A stretch of DNA of 64,000 nt from assembly GCA_020852175.1 (NCBI GenBank), contig JADZBH010000059.1, forward strand, positions 1 through 64,000, given 5' to 3'. The notes beneath the pieces were generated by a model. The model was not told the DNA's origin, did not search any database, and worked only from the letters and a program-made list of their open reading frames with translations. Source of the DNA: Bryobacterales bacterium (GTDB taxonomy: Bacteria > Acidobacteriota > Terriglobia > Bryobacterales > Bryobacteraceae). Position numbers and translations under genes: made by a program. Positions 1 through 7,860 of the stretch are shown piece after piece. The stretch's first letter is position 1, and every line of letters begins with the position of its first letter.

Positions 1-71
1 ACGTCGTAGGTGACGTGGACTCGGGGCGGCCGCACGCGTTCCAGCTTCGCGTGGACGCTTTCTCTAGCCAT
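1..71 (-). CDS. tssB: T6SS sheath small subunit TssB, N-terminus only (cut by window edge)
   Basis: Reading the minus strand from the ATG at 71 gives 23 codons beginning MARESVHAKLERVRPP and continuing RVHVTYDV to the edge. The RVRPPRVxxTYDV core is the conserved start of TssB (ImpB/VipA), which pairs with TssC to form the contractile sheath in the cytoplasm. A GGAGG lies 8 bases before the ATG (around 84-88 on the plus strand), fixing the start. The gene is divergent from the TssB/TssC-like fusion at 237, with a 165-base intergenic space. The rest of the sheath operon presumably lies to the left. Confidence 0.85.
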   Translation of the reverse strand, partial: MARESVHAKLERVRPPRVHVTYD

Positions 72-236
72 GGCTGTAGCCTCCGGATGGAAATCTGACG
101 AAACCTAGTATGTCTGCGCGGGATTCGACCGTCAAGCGATTTTTCCCTTGCAAGCCGTAATAAAAAAAGACCTTTATTTGTTCGGCTGGGAGTGACACAA
201 TCCTTAGGTCGATTGCGCAGTTTGGAGGTAATGAGC
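72..236. promoter_or_regulatory. Divergent intergenic region of the T6SS locus
   Basis: This 165-base space separates the leftward tssB from the rightward sheath-fusion gene, so it must hold promoters for both. It contains an A/T-rich stretch at about 160-182, unusual against the high-GC background. Good Shine-Dalgarno sequences sit at both ends: GGAGG for tssB and GGAGG at 224-228 for the rightward gene. I could not assign convincing -35/-10 pairs or a sigma-54 site. Confidence 0.45.
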
Positions 237-1679
237 ATGGCCGGAGATCGTCCGCGGGCGAGCGTGAATCTAAGCGTGGACCCCGCCTCGGAGGGAGTGC
301 GGGGGGAGCGGGCGGCGTCGGACACCCCCTTCCGGATCCTCCTTCTGGGTGACTTTTGCGGCCGGAGAAACCGGGGGGCCGAGCGTGCCTCGCTGGCCGG
401 TATCCGGGCTTTCGAAGCCGATGTGGAGGCGATTGACAGCCTGCCGGGCAAGGTAGGCGCCTCGCTGCGGTTCGACACGCTGATGCTGCGGCTGTCGAAC
501 CTGGATGACCTGCATCCCGATTCCCTCCAGCGCTTTGTCCCGGAGGACTTTCTGGCGGTCACGCCCCCGGCCGGACCCGCCGAGGCTGCCGGCGCGCCCG
601 AGCCGGAGCGTCCGCCCTTGCCTGACGAGGGCGGCGATCTGCTGGGCGCGATTTTGGGGGGCGGCCCCCTGCCTCCGCCTCCTCCTAAGAAGAAGGATGC
701 GCTGCGGGCGACGATCGACGAGATGGTGGCGCCTCATCTGGTGAAGCCTCCCGATGCAGGAACCGTGGCGGCGGCCTCGGCGCGGGCTCGCGCGCGGGCC
801 ACCGGCGTGAAAGGGGTGCTGGAACACCCGGACTTCCGCGAGTTGGAGGGCAATCTGCTCTCCGTGTTCCGGTTGCTGCGCCGTCTGGCGACGGGCGTGG
901 AGTTGCAGCTCCACCTGCTGGACGTGACCAAGGCCGAGGTGGCGCGAGACCTGGCGGCGGGCGGCCGGGAGATGCTGCGTCTGCTGCGCGAGGAGACCAC
1001 CGGCACGCCAGGGGCCGCGCCGTGGGCCGTGGTGGCGGCCATGTGGCCCCTGGAGGCCACCGAAGCGGATCTGGATTTGGCCTACGGGCTGGCGCAGGCG
1101 GCCCGGGCGGGCGGAGCGCCGCTGCTGGTGGATGGTCCGGTGCTGCTGGCCGGTTGCGATTCGCTGGCCACGGCCGATCCGCGCGAGTGGAAGGGCGAGT
1201 TGACACGCGCGGTTCAGGATGCCTGGGCGGCGTTGCGGGGCAGTCCGCTGGCGGCCTGGATCGGAATGACCGCACCGAGGGTGATGATGCGGCCTCCTTA
1301 TGGCCCCGGCGGCTTGTCGACCGAGGTGGACGGCCTGCGCGAGGCCGGCGAGAGCTTCCACCCGGCGGACTATGTGTGGGGCAGCGGCGCGGCGTTCTGT
1401 GCCGGGCTGCTAGGCGAAGCCTTCGAGCGCGAGGGCTGGGAACTGCGGCCGGAAAGCATGTTGGGCGCCGATGGCATGCCGGTGTACGTTCAGGGCCGCG
1501 GCGCCGATGCCGTGGCCGCTCCCTCCACGGAAGGCTGGATCAACGAACGGGCCGCCGAGAACATGCTGGACTGCGGTCTGATGCCGCTGGTGACGGTGCG
1601 CAACCGGGATGTCGTGCGGCTGGTGCGGTGGCAGTCGATCGCCCTCCCGGCACAACGCCTGCACGGGCGGTGGGAGTAG
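237..1679 (+). CDS. TssB/TssC-like fused T6SS sheath-related protein
   Basis: The 480-residue product has two sheath-like parts. Residues about 31-103 (FRILLLGDFCGR, then LSNLDDLHPDSL) resemble a TssB core. A proline/alanine linker follows at about 104-155. Residues about 185-480 resemble TssC: HPDFRELEGNLLSVFRLLRR followed by LDVTKAEVARDL, then IGMTAPRVMMRPPYG and a C-terminal WINERAAENMLDCGLMPL. GGAGG at 224-228 favours the ATG at 237 (8-base spacing) over the ATG at 231 or the GTG at 192. A canonical tssB is divergent to it and tssK follows 32 bases downstream. It may be an accessory or cap-like sheath paralogue; the assignment rests on motifs, and its role in assembly is inference. Confidence 0.72.
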   Translation: MAGDRPRASVNLSVDPASEGVRGERAASDTPFRILLLGDFCGRRNRGAERASLAGIRAFEADVEAIDSLPGKVGASLRFDTLMLRLSNLDDLHPDSLQRFVPEDFLAVTPPAGPAEAAGAPEPERPPLPDEGGDLLGAILGGGPLPPPPPKKKDALRATIDEMVAPHLVKPPDAGTVAAASARARARATGVKGVLEHPDFRELEGNLLSVFRLLRRLATGVELQLHLLDVTKAEVARDLAAGGREMLRLLREETTGTPGAAPWAVVAAMWPLEATEADLDLAYGLAQAARAGGAPLLVDGPVLLAGCDSLATADPREWKGELTRAVQDAWAALRGSPLAAWIGMTAPRVMMRPPYGPGGLSTEVDGLREAGESFHPADYVWGSGAAFCAGLLGEAFEREGWELRPESMLGADGMPVYVQGRGADAVAAPSTEGWINERAAENMLDCGLMPLVTVRNRDVVRLVRWQSIALPAQRLHGRWE

Positions 1680-1695
1680 TGGCGGCCCGTCGCAG

Positions 1696-1701
1696 TACAC
1701 T
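1696..1701 (+). promoter_or_regulatory. TACACT -10-like element just upstream of tssK1
   Basis: TACACT ends 10 bases before the tssK1 ATG at 1712 and lies after the stop of the upstream gene. It matches the TA-N3-T pattern found in front of many genes here and could give a leaderless or very short-leader transcript separate from read-through. No -35 element is evident. Confidence 0.4.
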
Positions 1702-1711
1702 GTGAGAGCAC

Positions 1712-3064
1712 ATGCGCATCCTGCAACCAGTGGTTTGGTCCAAGGGCACGTTCCTCACGCCGCAGCACATGCAGGTGCAGGACCGGTACCTGGAAAGCCT
1801 GCTGGGCTTCCGCGCCGAGGCGCTGCATTTCCGCCCCTGGGGCTTCCGTAAATTGTTGTTCGACCAGGAGGCGCTGGCCGCGGGAAACCTTGTCATCCAC
1901 GCGGCGCAGGGCCTGTTCGCCGACGGGCTGCCGTTCGACATTCCGGCGGCCGATCCGGCGCCGGGCGCCAAGGCGCTGGCCGAGTATTTCTCCGCCGATC
2001 AGGATACGCTGGACATCTTTCTCGCGATTCCAAGCTACCGGGCCAGCGGCGTGAATCTCTCGGCGCCCGGGCGCGGCCTGGACACGCGCTATCTCTCCGA
2101 AGTGGCCGTGATGCGCGACGAAAACACGGGCGCCAACGAGCGGCCGGTGCAACTGGCGCGTAAGAATTTCCGGCTGCTCGTGGAGGGCGAACCGCAGCGC
2201 GGCACGCTTTCCATGAAAGTGGCCCGCGTGAAGCGAACCGCCGCCGACAACTTCGAACTGGTGCCCGGCTTCGTGCCGCCTCTGCTCGACATTGAAGCGA
2301 GCGACTACCTGGGCGGCATCGCGCGCCATTTCGTGGAATCGCTTTCGGCCAAGAGCGGCATGTTGAGCGGCATGCGCCGCCAGAAAAACCAGAGCCTGGC
2401 CGAGTTCACCACGGCCGACATCGCCAACTTCTGGCTGCTGTACACCATCAATCAGCACTTTCCAGCCATCCGCCACATCTTTGAAACCAAGGGCGGCCAT
2501 CCGGAAGAGTTGTTCGCCGTGATGACGTCGCTGGCGGCCACGCTCACCACCTTTTCGCTGGAGATTCAGCCGCGCGACCTGCCGGCCTACGACCATGAAG
2601 ACCTCGGCGGCTGCTACCGCAAACTCGATGAAACGCTGCGGCACCTGTTGGAGACCGTCGTGCCCAGCAACTTCGTTTCGCTGGCGCTGAAACTGATCCG
2701 GCCCTCGATTTATGCCGCTTCGATCTTCGAGGACCGCTTCCTGGAAGGCACGAAGATGTACCTGGCCATCAAGGCCAGCCTGAACGAGGGCGAACTGATC
2801 CAGAAGGTTCCACACCTGGTGAAGGTCTGTTCGGCGACGCACGTGGAACACCTGGTGCGTCAGGCGTTGCCCGGCGTGCCCTTGACGCATATGCCGTCGC
2901 CGCCCACGTCGATTCCGGTGAAGTTGCACCACCAGTACTTCAGCCTGAGCCAGAGCGGTCTCGCATGGGAGGCCATCGGCCGGGCGCGTAACTTCGCCGT
3001 CTACATTCCGGGCGACTTTCCTGAGCCGGAAGCCGAGTTGATCATCGTCCTGCCGGTTACCTGA
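1712..3064 (+). CDS. tssK: T6SS baseplate subunit TssK, first copy
   Basis: The 450-residue protein begins with the TssK signature VVWSKGTFLTPQHMQVQDRY and ends with the receptor-like C-terminal region (HHQYFSLSQSGLAWEAIGRA, then FAVYIPGDFPEPEAELIIVL). TssK trimers link the baseplate to the TssJLM membrane complex and are built in the cytoplasm. The internal motifs FADGLPFDIP, DENTG and KVPHLVKVCS are shared with the second copy at 5783, which is exactly the same length. Its stop is 3 bases from the stop of the convergent methyltransferase gene. Family assignment is firm; why there are two copies is unknown. Confidence 0.92.
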   Translation: MRILQPVVWSKGTFLTPQHMQVQDRYLESLLGFRAEALHFRPWGFRKLLFDQEALAAGNLVIHAAQGLFADGLPFDIPAADPAPGAKALAEYFSADQDTLDIFLAIPSYRASGVNLSAPGRGLDTRYLSEVAVMRDENTGANERPVQLARKNFRLLVEGEPQRGTLSMKVARVKRTAADNFELVPGFVPPLLDIEASDYLGGIARHFVESLSAKSGMLSGMRRQKNQSLAEFTTADIANFWLLYTINQHFPAIRHIFETKGGHPEELFAVMTSLAATLTTFSLEIQPRDLPAYDHEDLGGCYRKLDETLRHLLETVVPSNFVSLALKLIRPSIYAASIFEDRFLEGTKMYLAIKASLNEGELIQKVPHLVKVCSATHVEHLVRQALPGVPLTHMPSPPTSIPVKLHHQYFSLSQSGLAWEAIGRARNFAVYIPGDFPEPEAELIIVLPVT

Positions 3065-3067
3065 GCC

Positions 3068-3904
3068 TCAACGCGCGTGGACGATGCGGGCCACGCCGCC
3101 GGAGATGCGCAGGCCGTCGGCCCGGTCCGCGAAGTAGAGCGCGTTCAAGGCCGGGCAATCGATGTCGTCCACCGTGCTCCACCCCAACTCGCGGAGGCGC
3201 GGCGCGAGCCTGGACGGGGAGAGATGGGAAAGCACATGTTCGCCCAGACGGGCGACGTAGCGCTCGATCACGTACTGCGCCAGACGGCTGCGCCAACTGA
3301 GTTCGCGTCCCGCCACGAGGTAGTCGAAGACGATTTCCCCACGCGGGTTTAGCGAGCGGACCACTCGCAGCGTGTCGTGGATGGCGTCCTCGGTGAGGTA
3401 GGGGGTCACGCCGAGCCAGGCAAAGCAGGCCGGTTCGTGCGCGCGGTATCCGGCGGCGGACAGGGCTTCGGCCAGGCCCGAGCGGGCGAGATCGACGGGG
3501 ACGTAGGTGACGCCGGAGGGTTCGCCGATGCCGGCTTCGCGGAGCAGGGAGCGCTTCCACCTTTGTGTATCCGGGTGGTCCACCTCGAACACGGGCAGGG
3601 GAGGGGCCGGCGTGTGGCCGGAGGCCTGCCGGTAAGCAAAGGTATCGAGCCCGGCGCCCAGCAGGACGTATTGCGTGCATCCGCGGGCGCGGGCGCGGGC
3701 CAGAGCATCCTCGGCGAAGCGGCTGCGCGCGGCCATCCAGGCGCGGATGGGCGCGGTGCGCGGCGGCGTGGCGAGTTCGCCTAACGGAGCGAGCAAGGGC
3801 AGGGCCAGCGGGTCGTCGAAGACAAGCGGGCGGTCCAGCTTCTGGTGCATCGCGCGCTGGGTGGCGGCACGCAGGGCCGTTGTACTGGGGCGGCCGTCGA
3901 TCAT
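3068..3904 (-). CDS. Class I SAM-dependent methyltransferase (leucine carboxyl methyltransferase-like)
   Basis: The 278-residue product carries the SAM-binding motif of the LCM/TIGR00027-type family: QYVLLGAGLDTFAYR, then an acidic FEVDHPDTQRWKR strand and CFAWLGVTPYLTEDAI. Families of this type methylate carboxyl groups or small molecules; the substrate here cannot be read from sequence. The ATG at 3904 comes 5 bases after the stop of the tail-anchored proline-rich gene at 3910, so the two are one transcription unit. Both lie inside the T6SS locus on the opposite strand. An in-frame extension upstream (to 4243) overlaps that gene's coding sequence and is rejected. Confidence 0.82.
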   Translation of the reverse strand: MIDGRPSTTALRAATQRAMHQKLDRPLVFDDPLALPLLAPLGELATPPRTAPIRAWMAARSRFAEDALARARARGCTQYVLLGAGLDTFAYRQASGHTPAPPLPVFEVDHPDTQRWKRSLLREAGIGEPSGVTYVPVDLARSGLAEALSAAGYRAHEPACFAWLGVTPYLTEDAIHDTLRVVRSLNPRGEIVFDYLVAGRELSWRSRLAQYVIERYVARLGEHVLSHLSPSRLAPRLRELGWSTVDDIDCPALNALYFADRADGLRISGGVARIVHAR

Positions 3905-3909
3905 GCCGG

Positions 3910-5622
3910 CTACTTCGAGGTAAGCAGCAACACGAGGGCCACGATGAGGGCGATGACGATGCCGCCGATGGCCAGGGCAATGCCAATCATACCGGCGCGG
4001 GACGGAGCCGGGCCGGGTTGTTGGCCGGGCGCCTGTTTCATGGCTGGCATGGCGCCGCTTTTCAGGGCCGGGGAGTCCTGGTTCAAACCCGCGCCGGGCA
4101 TGGAGGATCCTCCTCCGCTGATCATGCGCGTGTATTCGCTCGGGCCCGCATGTTGCGTCATGTCCGCCATGGGAGGCGGGCCGCCGCCCTGCGCACCGGA
4201 CTTCGGGCCGAACATGGTGAAGGAACCGCCCTGGTCGCCCCAATCGGCGGGTCCCTGGGCCGGCGGTGGCGTCGGGGCTTGGCCAAAGCCGCCCTGAGCG
4301 CCGGGTCCGAACATGCGCGTGAACTCGCTGGCCTGCTGGAAGGGGCGGCGCGGCGGCGCCGAAGGCTCCGCTGCGGCTCGCTGCTGCTCGCGCTCGACGT
4401 CGACCGGTTCGGCGGTGAAGCCGGAGCCGAAAAACTCGGTGAACTCACTGGGCCGTTGAGGTGCCGGCGGCTGCTGCGGATACACCGGCTGTTGCGTGGA
4501 CTGCCGGTAGGGTGGCGGCTGCTGGGGCGAAGGCTGCGGATGCGCCTGCGGCCAAGGGGGCAACGCGCTTTCGGTGGCGCGCGGCTTGGGTGGCGGCTCA
4601 TCGGCGGGGAAAGGGCGTCCTCCCGCCGGGCCGAAGAGGCGCTCGAACTCGGCCATCTCACGGTCGCGCGCCGTCTGCTGCTGCGGCGGCGGCTGGGGTG
4701 GAGCCTGTTGCGGGGGGGGCGGTGCGAACGGCGGCGCCACGCCTGGAGTGGGTTGCGCAAAGGGCGCTGCCGAGACGGGCGGCGGCGGGCTGTTGAACAT
4801 CTGTGTGAATTCGCCCGGCTCCTGCGGTGTGTAAGCTGGCGGAGGTGGCTGCTGTTGCGGTTGCGGCGGTGGCTGTAGAGGTGGCGGCGCGGCGAACTGC
4901 GGCGGCGGTGGGGGCGCCGAGGGTTTGGCCGATGACGGTTCGGCGAACAGCCGTGTGAATTCCCCCGGCCCTTGCGGCGGCTCGGCCGGGCCGTGGCCGA
5001 CAGTGACCGTTCCGTGGGAAATGATTTCGGTGGTGCGGCGGCGGCGGCGGGTTTCCACCGGTTGCGTCACGGCTTCCTGGCCATGCGCCGTGGGATGGTT
5101 TTGCACCATGGAGCGGAAAGGTTGCGGCGGCTGGGGCTCCTGCGGTGGCGGTTGAGGCGGCGGCGGAGGTGGTGGAGGTGGCGGAGGCGGTGCTGCCTGG
5201 CGCGGCGGCTGTGGCGGGAACTGTTGCGTGGCCGGCGGCGGTGGCGGCGGCGCGAAGAAGGCGTCGAACTCCCTCGAATTCTCGTTCGTGGCGGGGGGGG
5301 GCTGTGACGCGACGGGAGGCGCCGGGCTCTGGGCTGGGGTCTCCGGATGAGCATGGAGGTATCCCCGCAGGTCCATGAGATCTTCCAGCGGCGGCGTCAC
5401 CACATAGATCGCGCCGGCGAATTCTCCGGTTTCAATCAACTCGGCGGTGGGGCCGGAAACAAGGCGGCGATTTACTTCCGCGGCCAGGTTGCGCGCCGCC
5501 TCGGTGACGGCGAACACATGGAGCAATACCTGCTTGCCGGTGGCGTTCTGGGTGGCGCGAAACACCTTTGCTTCGCCCTCGTGGGCCAGCCGCTGCAGTT
5601 CGTATTTTTTGTAGAAACTCAT
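3910..5622 (-). CDS. Tail-anchored proline-rich protein with kinase N-lobe-like start and repeated EFTRMF motifs
   Basis: The 570-residue product has three parts. Residues 7-90 follow the strand/helix order of a protein-kinase N-lobe: YELQRLAHEGEAKVFRA, then QVLLHVFA, an alpha-C-like LAAEVNRRL and a hinge-like AIYVVTPPLEDLMDLRGYL. The glycine loop is degraded, the beta-3 lysine is not evident, and no C-lobe follows. Residues about 95-520 are Pro/Gln-rich and carry eight short motifs near 118, 220, 270, 324, 392, 432, 466 and 495 (EFDAFF, GEFTRLF, GEFTQMF, AEFERLF, SEFTEFF, SEFTRMF, GSFTMF, SEYTRMI). Residues 544-567 are one hydrophobic segment followed by TSK, i.e. a C-terminal membrane anchor with the bulk cytoplasmic. 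It is co-transcribed with the methyltransferase. No known family is claimed. Confidence 0.8.
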   Translation of the reverse strand: MSFYKKYELQRLAHEGEAKVFRATQNATGKQVLLHVFAVTEAARNLAAEVNRRLVSGPTAELIETGEFAGAIYVVTPPLEDLMDLRGYLHAHPETPAQSPAPPVASQPPPATNENSREFDAFFAPPPPPPATQQFPPQPPRQAAPPPPPPPPPPPPQPPPQEPQPPQPFRSMVQNHPTAHGQEAVTQPVETRRRRRTTEIISHGTVTVGHGPAEPPQGPGEFTRLFAEPSSAKPSAPPPPPQFAAPPPLQPPPQPQQQPPPPAYTPQEPGEFTQMFNSPPPPVSAAPFAQPTPGVAPPFAPPPPQQAPPQPPPQQQTARDREMAEFERLFGPAGGRPFPADEPPPKPRATESALPPWPQAHPQPSPQQPPPYRQSTQQPVYPQQPPAPQRPSEFTEFFGSGFTAEPVDVEREQQRAAAEPSAPPRRPFQQASEFTRMFGPGAQGGFGQAPTPPPAQGPADWGDQGGSFTMFGPKSGAQGGGPPPMADMTQHAGPSEYTRMISGGGSSMPGAGLNQDSPALKSGAMPAMKQAPGQQPGPAPSRAGMIGIALAIGGIVIALIVALVLLLTSK

Positions 5623-5649
5623 GCCAGGCGAAGCTCCTGAACCGGGGCA

Positions 5650-5663
5650 CGGGCCGCGGCCCG
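5650..5663. repeat. 14-bp perfect GC palindrome in the divergent promoter region
   Basis: CGGGCCGCGGCCCG reads identically on both strands. It sits 28 bases before the start of the proline-rich gene (minus) and about 120 bases before the second tssK (plus). It could be a protein-binding site or a hairpin in the leader of the minus-strand gene. An all-G/C palindrome is less surprising in GC-rich DNA, so functional confidence is low. Confidence 0.35.
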
Positions 5664-5782
5664 AAGCATTTCCTCCAAGACCTTGATTTTCAAACGTCTC
5701 CCCGAAATTGACGTAGTATCATGATGACATGCCGGGCGGGGTTGTCAACGGACGAAACCATGGCGTGGGCTGATCGAATGGC

Positions 5783-7135
5783 ATGAGAAACCTGTCGCGA
5801 GTGGTCTGGTCGGAGGGCATGCACTTGGGCCCGCACCATTTCCAGGCCCAGAACCGCTATTTTGAAGACGCTGTCCAGTTCCATACGGCCAGCCTGCAAT
5901 TTGAACCGTATGGGTTCGCCGGATGCCAGATGGATGCCGAGGCGTTGCGCAACGGCACGCTGGCGCTGGTGCACGCGCGCGGCCTGTTCGCCGACGGGCT
6001 AAGCTTCCACATGCCGGAACTGGACCCTCTTCCGGCGCCACGAAAACTGGAAGAATTGTTTCCGGCGGTGCAGGAACGCGTCGACGTGCTGCTGGCCGTT
6101 CCCGAGTTGCGGGCCGAAGGTCCGAATTGCGCGCTGGAGGGTGAAACCGGACTGTTGCGGTACCGGGCCGAGGCCTCGCCGCTGCCGGACGAGAACACGG
6201 GGCGCGACGAAAAGCCCGTGCCGCTGGGCCGCAAGAACATCCGCTTCCTGCTGGAAACCGAGGACCAGACCGGCTATGTGACAATGCCCATCGCGCGCGT
6301 CCGGCGCGACGGCAAGGGCGCCTTCGCCTTCGACGACCGTTTCATTCCGCCTCTGCTGACCGTGCACGGTTCGCCCGTGCTGGCCCTGATGCTGCGCCGC
6401 CTGCTGGACCTGCTGGAGGAAAAGTGCAAGGGCGTGGCCCGGCCGAAGGACCTGGCGCACCAGACCGTGAGCGGCTTTTCGGCCGAGGGCATCGCCAACG
6501 CCTGGTTCCTGCATTGTCTGAACGCGTCGGTGGGGCCGCTGCGCCACCTGGCCGCGGCCAAGCGCGCGCATCCCGAGGAGTTGTTCGTGGAGATGTCGCG
6601 GCTGGCCGGGGCGCTGTGCACCTTCTCCATCGAAAGCCACCCCGCGCAACTGCCGCGCTACGAACATGCGCGGCTGGCCGATTGCTTCGAGCACCTGGAC
6701 CTGCATATCCGCCAGCACCTGGAATTGATGGTGCCGAGCAACACCGTCCGTTTCGCCTTCGAGCAGGTGGCGCTCTACTTCTGGCAGTCGCGCATTCTCG
6801 ACGAACGGACGCTGAACCGGGCGCGCTGGGTGTTCGGCATCTCCTGCCCGAGGATGGGAGAGGCGGATCTGATCAACGCCGTGCCAAGGCTGGTGAAGAT
6901 CTGCTCGTTGCAGTTTCTGCCCAAGCTGGTGGAGCGGGCGCTGCCGGGTATGACCCTGACTCATGTCAGCGTGCCGCCGCCCGCCGTGCAGGCCAAGATC
7001 GACTATCAATACTTCACCGTGGACCGTGCCGGACCGTGCTGGGACCACATGGTGAAGTCGCGCGAATTCGGCGTGTATGTGCCGGGCGAGGTGCCCGATC
7101 CGCACATTGAACTGACGGTGATTCTGGAATCGTAG
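5783..7135 (+). CDS. tssK: T6SS baseplate subunit TssK, second copy
   Basis: The 450-residue protein starts with VVWSEGMHLGPHHFQAQNRYFE, a closer match to the classical TssK start (WxEGMxLxPQHFQ) than the first copy. It ends YQYFTVDRAGPCWDHMVKSR, then EFGVYVPGEVPDPHIELTVI. It shares FADGL, DENTG, PSNTVRFA and AVPRLVKICS-type blocks with the copy at 1712 but differs widely elsewhere, so the duplication is not recent. It leads a block with tssL and tssM (8- and 3-base gaps), as in many T6SS clusters, and is therefore the better candidate for the canonical baseplate subunit. Confidence 0.93.
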   Translation: MRNLSRVVWSEGMHLGPHHFQAQNRYFEDAVQFHTASLQFEPYGFAGCQMDAEALRNGTLALVHARGLFADGLSFHMPELDPLPAPRKLEELFPAVQERVDVLLAVPELRAEGPNCALEGETGLLRYRAEASPLPDENTGRDEKPVPLGRKNIRFLLETEDQTGYVTMPIARVRRDGKGAFAFDDRFIPPLLTVHGSPVLALMLRRLLDLLEEKCKGVARPKDLAHQTVSGFSAEGIANAWFLHCLNASVGPLRHLAAAKRAHPEELFVEMSRLAGALCTFSIESHPAQLPRYEHARLADCFEHLDLHIRQHLELMVPSNTVRFAFEQVALYFWQSRILDERTLNRARWVFGISCPRMGEADLINAVPRLVKICSLQFLPKLVERALPGMTLTHVSVPPPAVQAKIDYQYFTVDRAGPCWDHMVKSREFGVYVPGEVPDPHIELTVILES

Positions 7136-7143
7136 GGCGAACG

Positions 7144-7857
7144 ATGACACAGGCAGCAGAGGCGGCGGGCGCGAAGACGGAAAACCTGGCGCTCATTTTT
7201 CAGGAACTGTTCACGGCGGCCATCCGGTTGCGCAGCGGCCGGCAGGAGGTGCACGACGCCGAACAGTTCCGGGCGCAGGTGATGCAGGCCATCCGCATGG
7301 CCGACCAGAACGCCAAGGCGCGCGGCTACGTGGACACCGACATCCAGGCGGGCGTGTTCGCCGTGGTGGCGTTCCTGGACGAATCGATTCTGAACCTGCG
7401 CCAGCCGGTGTTCAAGGACTGGGTGCGCAAACCCCTTCAGGAAGAACTGTTCGGCCGCCACGTGGCCGGCGAGATCTTCTTCGAGGGCCTGAACAAGCTT
7501 CTGGGACGGCGCGATGCCCCGGAGACGGCCGATGTGCTGGAGATCTACTACCTGAGCATGTTGCTTGGCTACCTGGGCAAGTACAGCATCAGTTCGAAGG
7601 GCGAACTGCGGTCACTGATGATGCAGACGGCCGAAAAGATTCAGCGCATCCGGAAGACGCCGCCGGACTGGTCGCCGCGGTGGGCGCTGCCGGAAGATAC
7701 CGGCACGTTCCGGTTGGACGATCCGTGGGTGAAGCGTCTGACATGGGCGCTGGCCGGCATTGGCGTGTTCTCGATTCTGTTGTTCGCCATCTACCGGTTC
7801 CTCTTGAGTTCCGGCATTGCGACGGTGGAGACGCTGGCGGGCGGGGGGGCTCGGTAG
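7144..7857 (+). CDS. tssL: T6SS inner-membrane protein TssL (DotU/IcmH family)
   Basis: The 237-residue protein has the DotU cytoplasmic domain: KTENLALIFQELFTAAIRLR, then FAVVAFLDESILN and LGYLGKYS. One transmembrane segment near the C-terminus (about residues 198-219, LTWALAGIGVFSILLFAIYR) gives the usual tail-anchored hook with a short periplasmic end. There is no C-terminal OmpA/peptidoglycan-binding domain, so peptidoglycan anchoring must come from another protein. It lies 8 bases after tssK and 3 bases before tssM, so translational coupling is likely. Confidence 0.92.
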   Translation: MTQAAEAAGAKTENLALIFQELFTAAIRLRSGRQEVHDAEQFRAQVMQAIRMADQNAKARGYVDTDIQAGVFAVVAFLDESILNLRQPVFKDWVRKPLQEELFGRHVAGEIFFEGLNKLLGRRDAPETADVLEIYYLSMLLGYLGKYSISSKGELRSLMMQTAEKIQRIRKTPPDWSPRWALPEDTGTFRLDDPWVKRLTWALAGIGVFSILLFAIYRFLLSSGIATVETLAGGGAR

Positions 7858-7860
7858 GCC

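Noticed and set aside
1490-2932. 480-codon minus-strand frame over tssK1
   Set aside because: Antisense to a well-supported TssK; Arg/Gln/His-rich product with no motif.
5140-5290. Simple-sequence GGC/GGT-rich tract that looks like a DNA repeat array
   Set aside because: It is the coding sequence of the polyproline run in the scaffold protein, not an independent repeat element.
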